Below, in pieces: positions 23,383 through 31,215 of a stretch of 31,215 nt of DNA. This DNA comes from an uncultured Eubacteriales bacterium (GTDB lineage: Bacteria > Bacillota > Clostridia > Oscillospirales > CAG-272), in NCBI GenBank assembly GCA_934503195.1, contig CAKSVM010000036.1:1-31215 (forward strand), in the 5' to 3' direction. The notes under the pieces were generated by a model that saw only the letters and a program-made list of their open reading frames with translations, was not told the DNA's origin and made no database searches. The position numbers were made by a program, and so were the translations under genes. How positions within the stretch are numbered: position 1 is the stretch's first letter; each line of letters starts with the position of its first letter.

Positions 23383-23415
23383 CCGCCGCCTTTTCCGGGC
23401 GGCGGCTTTTATTTG
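23383..23415 (+). terminator. Terminator after the TRIC gene
   Basis: An 8-bp all-GC stem (23383-23390 with 23398-23405) is followed by CTTTTATTTG. The 250-base stretch 23416-23666 to the next promoter holds no supported gene. Confidence 0.85.
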
Positions 23416-23666
23416 TAGAAAAATCGCTTAGCGAAGGCTTACCGCTTTGTGAAAAGTGAAAATGTTTTTTCGGACATATTTCGAGCCGCGATAAAAATTA
23501 GCGTGGATTCCCGAAAACACAGCAAAATTTTCCGTAAAATCCGGAACCGGCGAATCATTTTTGCGAAAATACCGCTTTCACGGGGAATTTGTTGTGAAAA
23601 CGCTGTACTCTGACCCACCGGAAAGGGGGGTGAATTGTGAATCTGGGAGATTTTTATCATACCCTG

Positions 23667-23695
23667 TTGACAGACGAAAAAAAAAGGAGTATAAT
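23667..23695 (+). promoter_or_regulatory. Consensus promoter of the livJHMGF operon
   Basis: TTGACA (23667-23672), a 17-base spacer containing A9, and TATAAT (23690-23695). No TG extension. The transcript start is near 23702. Confidence 0.9.
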
Positions 23696-23699
23696 ACTT

Positions 23700-23757
23700 T
23701 CATCGGATCCGAAAAGCGGTCCGGTACGGATCGGAAAAAACGCTCCGACCCGATGAT
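23700..23757 (+). promoter_or_regulatory. Structured leader of livJ (nested inverted repeats)
   Basis: Two nested arms lie just after the predicted start: 23700-23706 with 23750-23756, and 23706-23711 with 23727-23732. The inner and outer helices leave side arms that could form a branched RNA. The AGGAGG for livJ lies just after. No known riboswitch was recognised. Confidence 0.5.
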
Positions 23758-23780
23758 ATCTCACAGGAGGTCATTTTATC

Positions 23781-24929
23781 ATGAAAAAGTCATTCAGAAT
23801 CCTTGCTCTCGCTCTTGTTGCGATGATGCTTGTCGGAACCCTCGCGGGCTGCGGCGACAGCACCTCCGGCAAGTTTATTTTCGGCGGAATCGGCCCGCTT
23901 ACCGGAACCGCCTCGACCTACGGCCAGTCGGTCCGTAACGGCGCGCAGATCGCGGTTGACGAGATCAACGCCGCGGGCGGCATCAACGGTGTCCAGATCG
24001 CCTTCCTCTTTGAGGACGACGAGGCTGACGGCGCAAAGTCGGTTCCCGCTTATGAAACCCTTATGGACAAGGGCATGAACGTCCTTATCGGCGCGGTCAC
24101 CTCTGGCGCGTCGGTTGCTCTCAACAAGGTTATCGGCGAGGACGGAATCCTTCAGATCACCCCCTCGGCTTCCCAGCTTGAGGCCGCTAACGTAAACTCC
24201 AACTCGTTCCGCGTCTGCTTCACCGACCCGCTTCAGGGCGTCGCTATGGCTGACTATGCATACAACACTCTCGGCTATAAGAACGCCGCCGTCATCCATA
24301 ATCAGGATGACGACTACTCGACCGGTATCTACAAGGCGTTCGTCGAGGAGTTCAAGAAGCTCGGCGGTAAGATTTCCGAGGATGTCTCCTTTGCAAAGGA
24401 CGCTTCCGATTTCAGTGCGCAGATGACAAAGGTCGCCGCTTCGGACGCCGACTTCCTCTTCATGCCGATCTACGCTGAAAAGGCCGCTCAGATCATCATC
24501 GCAGCAAACGACAAGGGCATCAAGCTCCCGCTCCTCGGCGGCGACGGACTTGACGGTATCCTTGAGTACCTTGAAGGCGACAACGCAAAGCTCTGCGAAG
24601 GTCTCATCTACCTCACCCCCTTCGTCTCGACCGACTCCGACCCCAAGGTTCAGGCCTTCACCAAGACCTACACCGAAAAGTACAAGAAGGTTCCCGACCA
24701 GTTCGCGGCTGACGCTTACGACGCTATTTACATCGCCGCGAAGGCAATCGAGAAGACCGGCTGCACCGATCCCAAGGCTCTTGATAACGCGGCGGTTGTG
24801 GCGGCTATGGACGGCATCGAGTTCGACGGACTCACCGGAAAGATGGTCTTTGACGCTGCCGGCGAACCCAACAAGGGCGCGAAGGTCGCAAAGATCGTGA
24901 ACGGCGAATATGTCGCGCAGAGCAACTGA
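23781..24929 (+). CDS. livJ: Branched-chain amino acid ABC transporter substrate-binding lipoprotein
   Basis: This 382-residue protein has a lipoprotein signal (MKKSFRILALALVAMMLVGT, lipobox LAGC) and a periplasmic-binding-protein type 1 domain typical of LivJ. The blocks are GPLTGTASTYGQSVRNGAQIA, a VNAAGGINGxxI-like EINAAGGINGVQI, and later LLGGDGLDG. The family captures leucine, isoleucine and valine, or related amino acids or amides, outside the cell. It is followed by genes for both permeases and both ATPases, which confirms the assignment. Codon use is strongly biased compared with the neighbours, as expected for an abundant binding protein. AGGAGG precedes the ATG. Substrate preference cannot be read. 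Confidence 0.95.
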   Translation: MKKSFRILALALVAMMLVGTLAGCGDSTSGKFIFGGIGPLTGTASTYGQSVRNGAQIAVDEINAAGGINGVQIAFLFEDDEADGAKSVPAYETLMDKGMNVLIGAVTSGASVALNKVIGEDGILQITPSASQLEAANVNSNSFRVCFTDPLQGVAMADYAYNTLGYKNAAVIHNQDDDYSTGIYKAFVEEFKKLGGKISEDVSFAKDASDFSAQMTKVAASDADFLFMPIYAEKAAQIIIAANDKGIKLPLLGGDGLDGILEYLEGDNAKLCEGLIYLTPFVSTDSDPKVQAFTKTYTEKYKKVPDQFAADAYDAIYIAAKAIEKTGCTDPKALDNAAVVAAMDGIEFDGLTGKMVFDAAGEPNKGAKVAKIVNGEYVAQSN

Positions 24930-24952
24930 CAGAATAACACTTGAAACGGCGT

Positions 24953-25051
24953 TCTCCGACGGGCTTGTCCCGCCGGAGATAAGCTGTTATCGGCGGCTGA
25001 TCGCGGCACTCTCCGCATTCCAAAATGCCCCGATCAGTGCCGATAACTTTT
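24953..25051 (+). terminator. Tandem hairpins between livJ and livH (likely partial terminator)
   Basis: The first hairpin pairs 24953-24963 with 24969-24979 (one mismatch). The second pairs 24986-24994 with 25039-25047 and 24997-25003 with 25031-25037, and is followed by T4. They probably reduce read-through from livJ into the permease genes and protect livJ mRNA. Confidence 0.65.
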
Positions 25052-25071
25052 AACGAAAGGATCGTTCGCAT

Positions 25072-25959
25072 ATGCAAATGCTTATATCAACAATCATAGA
25101 CGGACTGAACCTCGGATCGGTCTACGCGCTCGTCGCGCTCGGCTATTCGATGGTCTACGGCATTGCGAAAATGCTGAACTTCGCCCACGGCGACGTGATC
25201 ATGGTCGGTATTTACGCAATCTTCGTCTGCTTACAGATGAGCGTACTTCCGGTATGGCTCACGATGTTAATCTGCGTGCTGGTCTGCGCGCTGCTCGGCT
25301 TCACGGTCGAAAAGCTCGCTTACAAGCCGCTCCGCTCCGCTACTCCGCTTTCGGTGCTTATCACGGCGATCGGCGTTTCGTATCTTCTTCAGAACGTCGC
25401 GCTGCTGATCTTCAAGTCTGACCGTAAGTTCTTACAGAAGTTCGTCGACCTTGGAAACCTGAAGCTCGGAGAGATTGAGATTCCGATCCTTTCGCTCGTC
25501 ATCTGGGGAACGACGATCGTCATAATGGTCGCGCTTGATATCTTCATCAAGAACACCAAGATGGGACGCGCGATGCTCGCCGTCTCGGAGGACAAGGGCG
25601 CGGCTCAGCTTATGGGCGTCAACGTCAACTCGACGATTTCGCTCACCTTCGTCATCGGTTCGGCTCTGGCCGGAGTCGCAGCGATCCTTTACGCGGCAAA
25701 GTACAAGAACGTCGACCCCTACACCGGATCGGTTTTCGGAATCAAGGCTTTCGCGGCGGCGGTTTTCGGCGGAATCGGTTCGATCCCCGGCTCGCTCATC
25801 GGCGGGTTCTCGCTCGGACTAATCGAGGCACTGACAATCGGCTTCCTGCCTGACAATATCGCCCCGGCGTCCGACGGTGTGGCCTACGCGCTTCTCATCA
25901 TCATGCTGATTCTGAAGCCCTCGGGACTGCTCGGCAAGAAGAAGATCGAGAAGGTCTAA
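25072..25959 (+). CDS. livH: Branched-chain amino acid ABC permease LivH
   Basis: This 295-residue membrane protein has about eight helices. Its N-terminal IDGLNLGSVYALVALGYSMVYGIAKMLNFAHGD is the LivH family signature, and the AALAG/FGGIGSIPGSLIGGF block is the cytoplasmic loop that contacts the ATPase. With LivM it forms the membrane pore of the transporter. AAAGGA lies ten bases before the ATG at 25072, and a second ATG at 25078 is possible. The gene follows the tandem hairpins after livJ. Length is as in relatives. Confidence 0.95.
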   Translation: MQMLISTIIDGLNLGSVYALVALGYSMVYGIAKMLNFAHGDVIMVGIYAIFVCLQMSVLPVWLTMLICVLVCALLGFTVEKLAYKPLRSATPLSVLITAIGVSYLLQNVALLIFKSDRKFLQKFVDLGNLKLGEIEIPILSLVIWGTTIVIMVALDIFIKNTKMGRAMLAVSEDKGAAQLMGVNVNSTISLTFVIGSALAGVAAILYAAKYKNVDPYTGSVFGIKAFAAAVFGGIGSIPGSLIGGFSLGLIEALTIGFLPDNIAPASDGVAYALLIIMLILKPSGLLGKKKIEKV

Positions 25960-25971
25960 GGAGGTTCTGAC

Positions 25972-26967
25972 GTGAAAAATATCATAAATCGCAAAAATCT
26001 CACAAAGCTCGCGGTCGCGGTCTCGATCTGGGCGGTCATCGCGCTTCTGATGACGACCGGAATCATGTCGCGAAGCCTCCAGTCGCTGACGATAAAGATC
26101 TGCTATTACGTCGTCCTGACCCTTTCGCTCGACCTCATCGTCGGATATCTCGGCGATCTTTCGCTCGGACACGCGGCCTTCTACGCGGTCGGCGGCTACG
26201 CCGGATGCGCTTTCGCGGTATATGTCGATATGCCGTTCATCCCGAAATTCATAATCTCGCTGATAATCGGCGGCGCGGCCGCGGCGATTGTCGGATTCCT
26301 GATAAGCCGCGCTATAATCAAGCTGCGCGGCGACTATCTCGCGATTGTCACGCTGGCGTTCGGTGAGTTCATCCGCAGTTTTGTCAAAATAATTCCCGGA
26401 CTCGGCGGAACGAAGGGACTCATCGGAATCCCCGGATATCCGGGCAGACTCGCCGGATTCACGCTTTCGTACATAGTCGTTCTGCTCGTGATCATCGCGG
26501 TGCATAACTTCACGAAATCGCGCGCCGGACGCGCGGTCACGGCGATCCGCGACAACTCGATCGCGGTCGAGTCGGTCGGTATCGACATAAAGAATATGAA
26601 GGTGCTGGTCTTCACGATCTCGTCCTTCATGGCCGGAATGGCTGGCGTGCTTTTCGGAATCTACAAGACGACGGTCAGCCCGACCGACTTCACTTATAAC
26701 CTTTCGATCGAGGTGCTGGTCATGGTCGTTCTCGGCGGAATGGGCAGCATAAAGGGATCGGTCATCGCGTCGGTTGTCATCGTCGCGCTTCCCGAGCTGC
26801 TTCGCGGCACGTCGGACTACCGTATGCTGATCTACGCTGTCGCGCTTATCGCGATGATGATGTTCAAGTCGAATCCGGTACTTATGAAATACGCCGAAAG
26901 ACTCGGCGGGTCGATTGACAGCTTAAGAAAAAGCGTCACAAAAAAATCCGGAGGTGAGTCGAAATGA
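25972..26967 (+). CDS. livM: Branched-chain amino acid ABC permease LivM
   Basis: This 331-residue protein shows the LivM pattern: SLDLIVGYLGDLSLGHAAFYAVGGYAG near the N-terminus, and a GDYLAIVTLAFGEFIR block. The NSIAVESVGIDIKNMKVLVFTISSFMAG segment is the coupling helix. It starts with GTG, since AGGAGG (25959-25964) is seven bases ahead; no ATG is as well placed. It pairs with LivH in the membrane. Its stop overlaps livG (ATGA). Confidence 0.95.
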   Translation: MKNIINRKNLTKLAVAVSIWAVIALLMTTGIMSRSLQSLTIKICYYVVLTLSLDLIVGYLGDLSLGHAAFYAVGGYAGCAFAVYVDMPFIPKFIISLIIGGAAAAIVGFLISRAIIKLRGDYLAIVTLAFGEFIRSFVKIIPGLGGTKGLIGIPGYPGRLAGFTLSYIVVLLVIIAVHNFTKSRAGRAVTAIRDNSIAVESVGIDIKNMKVLVFTISSFMAGMAGVLFGIYKTTVSPTDFTYNLSIEVLVMVVLGGMGSIKGSVIASVVIVALPELLRGTSDYRMLIYAVALIAMMMFKSNPVLMKYAERLGGSIDSLRKSVTKKSGGESK

Positions 26968-27725
26968 GTATGCTTAAAGTTGAAAATCTCGGAATAACCT
27001 TCGGCGGACTCAAGGCGGTCGATAATCTCTCGCTTGAAATCGAAAAGAACGAGCTTTACGGTCTCATCGGCCCGAACGGAGCCGGAAAGACGACTGTGTT
27101 CAATATGCTGACCGGAGTTTACAAGCCGACGACCGGAAAATTCTTCCTTGACGGCGAGGAGCTCACCGGAAAGTCCTCGATCGAGATCAACCGCAAGGGA
27201 ATCGCGAGAACCTTCCAGAACATCAGACTCTTCGGAAAAATGACCGTCACCGACAACGTCATGGTCGGACTCTACAACCAGATGAAGTACAGCGTCGCCG
27301 ACGGACTCTTCAGAACGCCGAAGTATTTCGACGAGGAGCAGAGATTCGCTAAGCGCGCGGACGAGCTTCTGGCCGTCTTCGATCTCTACAACGACCGCGA
27401 CACGCTGGCGTCGAACCTCCCGTACGGAAAGCAGCGCAAGCTTGAAATCGCGCGCGCTCTGGCGACAAGTCCGAAGCTTCTGCTTCTCGACGAGCCGGCG
27501 GCCGGTATGAACCCGAACGAGACGGCCGAGCTTATGAAGACGATCCGTTTTGTCCGCGAGAAGTTCGACATGACGATACTTCTCATTGAGCATGATATGA
27601 AGCTTGTCATGGGCATCTGCGAGCGCGTGACGGTGCTTAACTTCGGAACCGAGCTTGCGGCCGGGGAAACCGCGGTCGCGCTGAACGACCCGCAGGTCAT
27701 CAAGGCATACTTAGGAGATGACTGA
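26964..27725 (+). CDS. livG: Branched-chain amino acid ABC ATPase LivG
   Basis: This 253-residue ABC ATPase has Walker A GPNGAGKTT, a Q-loop region ARTFQNIRLF, the LivG-type signature LPYGKQRKLEIARAL in place of canonical LSGGQ, Walker B LLLLDEPAAGMN, and a switch His in LLIEHDM. It hydrolyses ATP with LivF to drive amino acid uptake. It overlaps livM by four bases, with GGAGGTGA ahead of the ATG, so it is made coordinately. Complete and ordinary. Confidence 0.95.
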   Translation: MSMLKVENLGITFGGLKAVDNLSLEIEKNELYGLIGPNGAGKTTVFNMLTGVYKPTTGKFFLDGEELTGKSSIEINRKGIARTFQNIRLFGKMTVTDNVMVGLYNQMKYSVADGLFRTPKYFDEEQRFAKRADELLAVFDLYNDRDTLASNLPYGKQRKLEIARALATSPKLLLLDEPAAGMNPNETAELMKTIRFVREKFDMTILLIEHDMKLVMGICERVTVLNFGTELAAGETAVALNDPQVIKAYLGDD

Positions 27726-27726
27726 T

Positions 27727-28440
27727 ATGAGCGAAATGTTGAAAATCACAGACCTCCATGTCAGTTACGGCATGATCGAGGCAATAAAAGGAATCAGCTT
27801 CCACGTGAACGAGGGCGAGATCGTCGCGCTTATCGGCGCGAACGGCGCGGGCAAGACGACGACGCTCCACACGATAACCGGACTTGTCCCGGCAAAATCA
27901 GGTTCGATCGAGTTTGAGGGCAAAGAGCTTACGAAGATTCCGGCGCACAAAATCGTCTCGATGGGCATGAGCCACGTTCCGGAGGGACGAAGAATATTTC
28001 AGGAGCTTACGGTTTACGACAACCTCCTGATGGGCGCGTTCACGCGTAGGGATAAGTCCGAAATGGCCGAGTCGATCAAGATGATCTACAAGCATTTCCC
28101 CAGACTTGAGGAAAGAAAGAATCAGATCGCCGGAACGCTTTCGGGCGGTGAGCAGCAGATGCTCGCGATGGGACGCGCGCTTATGTCAAAGCCGCGCATA
28201 GTACTGATGGACGAGCCGTCGATGGGACTCTCGCCGCTTTATGTCAGCGAGATTTTCCACATCATAACCGAAATCAACAAAATGGGAACGACCGTGCTTC
28301 TGGTCGAGCAGAACGCGAAGAAGGCACTTTCGATCGCGAACCGCGCGTATGTCCTTGAAACCGGACATATCGCGCTTGAAGGCGACGCGAAGGAGCTTAT
28401 GCAGAACGATTCGGTCAAGAAGGCTTACCTCGGAGAATAA
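27727..28440 (+). CDS. livF: Branched-chain amino acid ABC ATPase LivF
   Basis: This 237-residue ABC ATPase has Walker A GANGAGKTT, LSGGEQQMLAMGRAL, Walker B IVLMDEPSMGLSPL and switch VEQNA. The family partner of LivG in branched-chain uptake is always of this type. The frame opens at an ATG at 27718, but that codon is fused to the AGGAG ribosome site. The ATG at 27727 is nine bases away and one base after the livG stop, so I use it. It is the last gene of the operon, before a bidirectional terminator. Confidence 0.95.
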   Translation: MSEMLKITDLHVSYGMIEAIKGISFHVNEGEIVALIGANGAGKTTTLHTITGLVPAKSGSIEFEGKELTKIPAHKIVSMGMSHVPEGRRIFQELTVYDNLLMGAFTRRDKSEMAESIKMIYKHFPRLEERKNQIAGTLSGGEQQMLAMGRALMSKPRIVLMDEPSMGLSPLYVSEIFHIITEINKMGTTVLLVEQNAKKALSIANRAYVLETGHIALEGDAKELMQNDSVKKAYLGE

Positions 28441-28444
28441 AAAA

Positions 28445-28482
28445 ATGGCGTCCGCGAAGATATCCGCGGATGCCATCTTTTA
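28445..28482. terminator. Bidirectional terminator after livF
   Basis: A 12-bp stem (28445-28456 with 28465-28476, one G-T pair) is followed on the plus strand by CTTTTATTTT. On the minus strand its arm is followed by T-rich sequence (complement of 28440-28445). It also serves the minus-strand decayed gene ending at 28485. Confidence 0.88.
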
Positions 28483-28484
28483 TT

Positions 28485-29457
28485 TTAGTCAGGAATATTT
28501 TCGACAAACTGCTCGATTACCGAGGTCAGAGTCGGAACCACAGATGAAACGTTCCGATTGTCATTCCCGAACATATCCATGAAAACTCCGTCGCGGATAT
28601 TCGCGCAGAGCGTTGTGTCGCCGATATCGACCACACGCGAGTCGAAGATCAGGTTCAGCATATCGCGTGATTCCTCGTCGCGGGTGATCTTGCCGTAGAG
28701 AACGACATCGCAGTAGGCCGGGATGACCGTGTCGTGCGAGACATAGTTGAAATATTCGAGAACGGCTCCGGCTTTTTCAAGATCCTTGTTTGTCACAGGG
28801 ACGATCGGCGCGTTATAATAGGACACGCGCGAATAATATCTCTCCTGCGACTCATCGGCTTTCGGGTAGGGAATTATACCGAAGTCGGTTTTCGCTGAAA
28901 AGCTTTACCTGATCGTCGGTGACGTCATTGAGTCCGCTGGCCTTGTAATAGGTTCCCTCGTCGTAGCAGATCGTGAAGACGCGGTTCAGAACGTCTATGA
29001 AGCCTTCGTCACCGATCGCGAGATAGGGAATGTCGTTTTCGTCCTTTTCGACGCTCATCTCTCCAGCCGAGATCCAGAACGCCGTGAGAACCTGCTTAAC
29101 GTGCGCCGAATAACCGTAGTTGTCATTTATATCCATCTTGGAATCGCCGTTGGCGTCGCTTGTGGCGGTTCTCATCATCGTGAACATCTGATCAAACGTC
29201 CACTTTCCCTCACGGACGAGTGAGTAGATGTCGCCGATTTTGTAGTCTTCGGCGAGCTTCTTGTTGAAGGTGAGCGCGTAGGTGCAGCTGATATTCGCGA
29301 CGTCGAAATAACAGTCGCCTGAGAGAATGACTCTGCGAAGCGGGGAAACGTTCCAGTTTTCGAGTGTGAAGACGACTTCCTCGATCTTGAGTCCGAGACG
29401 TTCCTCAACCAGACGCTGACGTTTTACCTTGATTTTTATAGTCCGGAAGTACTTCAC
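28485..29457 (-). pseudogene. Decayed extracellular solute-binding protein gene
   Basis: Two frames of the minus strand are parts of one solute-binding protein. The first piece (29457-28852) has RLVEERLGLKIEEV, then SGDCYFDV abutting SCTYALTFNKK, so about 45 residues seen in relatives are missing. It continues to QVKLFSENR. At about 28880-28900 the frame changes, and the sequence resumes as FGIIPYPKADESQE and MSYYNAPIVPVTNKD, to the end at 28485. There is no signal peptide or linker, and the first usable codon is a GTG at 29457 with no ribosome site. The intact paralogue at 12510-13964 shows the same layout. A consensus promoter remains at 29465-29493. Confidence 0.8.
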
Positions 29458-29464
29458 TGATAAT

Positions 29465-29493
29465 ATTATAGCAGATTTTCAGAGCGATTTCAA
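29465..29493 (-). promoter_or_regulatory. Promoter left in front of the decayed solute-binding gene
   Basis: Minus strand: TTGAAA (29493-29488), a 17-base spacer ending TGC, and TATAAT (29470-29465). Its start would fall at the first codon of the relict, so the leader and signal peptide have been deleted. Confidence 0.75.
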
Positions 29494-29919
29494 CTACAAA
29501 ACCCGTATAAAAGGGGAACAAACCCGACTTTTTTTGATAAATTCACTTGCAAAACAGAGCCGCGGCTGTCAGAGTTCGCAGCAACCTCTGAGGCTCCCAT
29601 GAGAACGATTCTCCCGTCGGCTGACAGAAACGCCAGAGCCGCCGCATTTGAAACGCAAAAGGAATACAGCGTTTCCGGCAGCGTACTCCCGAATTTGGTA
29701 AATTCCGAATCTCTTGTCAATCATCTGAATCAGAAATTTGATCAGCCATTCGCTTTGAACGGGGAGTAGAGGAGAATACCGCCTTATAACATCTGTACGC
29801 CGTCGTATCATCCGGAGCGGCGACTGCTGATAGATTATCCCCGCCGCCGTGATGAGTATCGCGGTCACGCCCATGATGACAAGCATTCCCGGTGAGATCG
29901 TTTTTCGCTTTTTTTCCAT
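29494..29919 (-). pseudogene. Probable decayed gene with N-terminal membrane helix
   Basis: I do not recognise a family. The ATG at 29919 has AGGAG six bases before it and codes for MEKKRKTISPGMLVIMGV, a single membrane helix, then a short basic region. About 200 bases in, near 29715, the reading continues best in another frame (KFGSTLPETLYSF, then LAFLSADGRIVLMGASEVAA), which has genome-like codons to about 29490. A frameshift relict is the simplest reading. An intact short 117-residue membrane protein ending at 29569 is the alternative. Confidence 0.5.
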
Positions 29920-29942
29920 AGACATCTCCTTTTTACGTGAAC

Positions 29943-29971
29943 ATTATAGCACATTTTTTCTTTCCTGTAAA
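29943..29971 (-). promoter_or_regulatory. Promoter of the decayed membrane protein gene
   Basis: Minus strand: TTTACA (29971-29966), a 17-base spacer ending TGC, and TATAAT (29948-29943). It is divergent from the AraC promoter at 30024-30052. Confidence 0.75.
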
Positions 29972-30023
29972 GTCGGAATAGGTTCATTCCGGCAATCCGA
30001 TGCGCATTTTCCGGACAACTCAC

Positions 30024-30052
30024 TTGACAACAGGGCGGGAATATTGTATAAT
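30024..30052 (+). promoter_or_regulatory. Promoter of the AraC-type gene
   Basis: TTGACA (30024-30029), a 17-base spacer, and TATAAT (30047-30052), 31 bases before the start codon. Confidence 0.85.
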
Positions 30053-30082
30053 AATGTAAAGAATCAGATGGAGGAAGCACGA

Positions 30083-30961
30083 ATGGATGACAGCATAATT
30101 CTCCCTCATCGCCACGAATTCCGCGTGTCGATTGAAAACATGACGCTGCGCGTTCTGACAACGTCGTCTGAAAAGAATATAAATCTCTCGCTGACCTCGG
30201 AATCCGATCGGCATATTCACGCGTACTGTGAGGTGTTTGTCTGCGTCAGGGGCGAGGCGGTGCTTTCGACCGAGAAGGGGAATCTCAGTCTTGAGAGCGG
30301 GATGATCGCGATAGTTCCGCCGGGCGTTTCGCATATCTGCATTTCGGCTGACCGGGGCGGATGGGACTCGATCGGTCTTCTTGTCTCAAAACGCCGGGTC
30401 AGGGGCTGCGCGAATCTCTATGACGCGACCGCGGGATTTCTTTATATGGGTGAGATAAAGCTTTTCAGAGATGAGGAGGCGATCGCGGAGCGGCTTTATC
30501 ACGCCGCCTCGGACACCGATTCAGACAGGCTCATCACACCTCTCACAGTTCTCACGGATTTACTTTGTCTTCGCGAGAAATCGTGTTTCCGGTCGAGCCG
30601 GAACACCGCCTTGGGCGGCGGAAGCTATGATATAAATCAGCTGGCGCAGCTTGAACAGCTGATAAACGTATATTATTCACGGAACATAACGCTCGAAGAG
30701 GCGGCAGGGAAGCTCTTTGTCAGCAAAAGTCAGCTCAATCGCCTTGTGAGGCAGCAGTATGGGATGACATTTCACAGGCTGATCTCGTCGCGGCGATTGG
30801 AAGCGGCGGCGAGACTCTTAAGCGAGACGGATTTCACGGTGGAGAGAATTTCGACGCTCGTTGGATTCAGGACGAAATCCTGCTTCTATGAGGCTTTTAT
30901 CAAGAGGTATGGTGTTACACCTATTGGGGTCAGGAAGATGAATCAGGAAGGTAATACGTAA
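30083..30961 (+). CDS. AraC-family transcriptional regulator
   Basis: This 292-residue protein has an N-terminal cupin-like sensing domain (about 1-130, HIHAYCEVFVCVRGEAVL and MIAIVPPGVSHIC) and a C-terminal pair of helix-turn-helix motifs (about 195-285, ITLEEAAGKLFVSKSQLNRLVRQQYG and FTVERISTLVGFRTKSCFYEAFIKRYGVTP). Such proteins usually activate sugar uptake or catabolism genes. The frame is open back to 29849, but that overlaps the promoter. GGAGG lies eight bases before the ATG at 30083, so I use it; an ATG at 30068 is a weaker alternative. It is divergent from a decayed membrane gene and close to a decayed solute-binding gene, so its targets may be partly lost. Confidence 0.88.
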   Translation: MDDSIILPHRHEFRVSIENMTLRVLTTSSEKNINLSLTSESDRHIHAYCEVFVCVRGEAVLSTEKGNLSLESGMIAIVPPGVSHICISADRGGWDSIGLLVSKRRVRGCANLYDATAGFLYMGEIKLFRDEEAIAERLYHAASDTDSDRLITPLTVLTDLLCLREKSCFRSSRNTALGGGSYDINQLAQLEQLINVYYSRNITLEEAAGKLFVSKSQLNRLVRQQYGMTFHRLISSRRLEAAARLLSETDFTVERISTLVGFRTKSCFYEAFIKRYGVTPIGVRKMNQEGNT

Positions 30962-31111
30962 ACTTATAAATGATGGCGGAGTGCGGAACTGCCGCTGACA
31001 TACAATTGAAATCGAGGTCACATTCCGGATACACATCGATCGCGGCGATGTTTGCCGCGGCGGCCGGGCTTCAATAGGCGTTTATCTGACCTTGAAAGGT
31101 TTTTGTCAGCA

Positions 31112-31143
31112 AAAAATGTGGGACTGTTACATCCCACATTTTT
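31112..31143. terminator. Terminator after the AraC gene
   Basis: A 12-bp perfect stem (31112-31123 with 31132-31143) has A5 and T5 at its ends, so it can work in both directions. The stretch 30962-31111 has no supported gene; a short in-frame fragment (31006-31077) encoding SGYTSIAAMFAAAAGLQ may be a relict C-terminus. Confidence 0.8.
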
Positions 31144-31165
31144 AGGAAAAAGCTGAATAAATGGA

Positions 31166-31215
31166 GTTTTCACGCGAAAAAGGCTTGGATTTATGGGCTT
31201 TTTCGCCGTGAAAAC
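31166..31215. repeat. Inverted repeat reaching the window edge
   Basis: Arms GTTTTCAC...CGAAAAAG (31166-31182) and CTTTTTCG...GTGAAAAC (31198-31215) pair over 17 positions with a one-base bulge, around a short loop. It may belong to a gene or element beyond the window. Confidence 0.6.

Noticed and set aside
23439..23660. A 73-codon minus-strand frame upstream of livJ
   Set aside because: No ribosome site, promoter or family resemblance, and a composition unlike neighbouring genes.
29849..30082. N-terminal extension of the AraC protein to 29849
   Set aside because: It would cover the AraC promoter and the start of the divergent gene; the ATG at 30083 has a good ribosome site.
1..31215. tRNA genes, CRISPR arrays, transposases or phage genes
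   Set aside because: None was recognised by eye. A tRNA scan and repeat search were not run.

Overview
This window looks like a chromosomal contig from an uncultured anaerobic gut or rumen Clostridia, probably related to Oscillospiraceae. Four things point that way: moderately high GC, Shine-Dalgarno sites of the AAAGGA/AGGAGG type, sigma-A promoters with TTGACA and TATAAT boxes, and a gene content of CotH-type protein, YqeG, T-box leader, RpiR regulator and DUF362 ferredoxin protein. No rRNA, tRNA, CRISPR array, transposase or phage gene was recognised. The assignment is by inspection only.

Layout. (1) 1-2971 (+): the 3' end of a CotH-family gene, then a prephenate dehydrogenase, a nucleoside phosphorylase and a small lipoprotein, closed by a bidirectional terminator. 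(2) 3020-5054 (-): an RpiR-type regulator and an MFS transporter. A decayed sugar-phosphate isomerase gene (5168-5761, +) sits opposite, and the promoters of the two sides face each other. (3) 5855-11261 (+): an eight-gene operon of yqeG, a repeat-tailed hypothetical gene, aroE, a RadC-like gene, an endonuclease-IV-like TIM barrel gene, aroQ, a HAD phosphatase and trmO, ending at a strong terminator. With the upstream tyrA-like gene, several shikimate and aromatic amino acid steps are scattered here. (4) 11638-12426 (+): a secreted, C-terminally anchored protein behind a consensus extended -10 promoter. (5) 12510-19594 (-): an orphan solute-binding lipoprotein, a flavin reductase behind a G-rich palindrome, a three-domain XRE-cupin-acyl-CoA synthetase fusion behind a T-box riboswitch, and an intracellular GH5-like glycoside hydrolase. 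(6) 19773-23347 (+): metallophosphoesterase, SGNH hydrolase, DUF362 ferredoxin protein and TRIC-type membrane protein. (7) 23781-28440 (+): a complete livJHMGF branched-chain amino acid ABC transporter with a structured leader and tandem hairpins after livJ. (8) 28485-29919 (-): two decayed genes, one a solute-binding protein. (9) 30083-30961 (+): an AraC regulator, then a terminator and an inverted repeat running to the window edge.

The most interesting object is the T-box leader in front of the XRE-cupin-acyl-CoA synthetase gene (17586 down to 14964). T-boxes sense uncharged tRNA and normally control amino acid genes. Finding one here suggests that the enzyme activates a carboxylic acid for amino acid synthesis, for example a branched-chain or aryl acid for reductive carboxylation. 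The DNA-binding and cupin domains would add a second layer of control. This is inference, and the specifier codon could not be fixed by eye.
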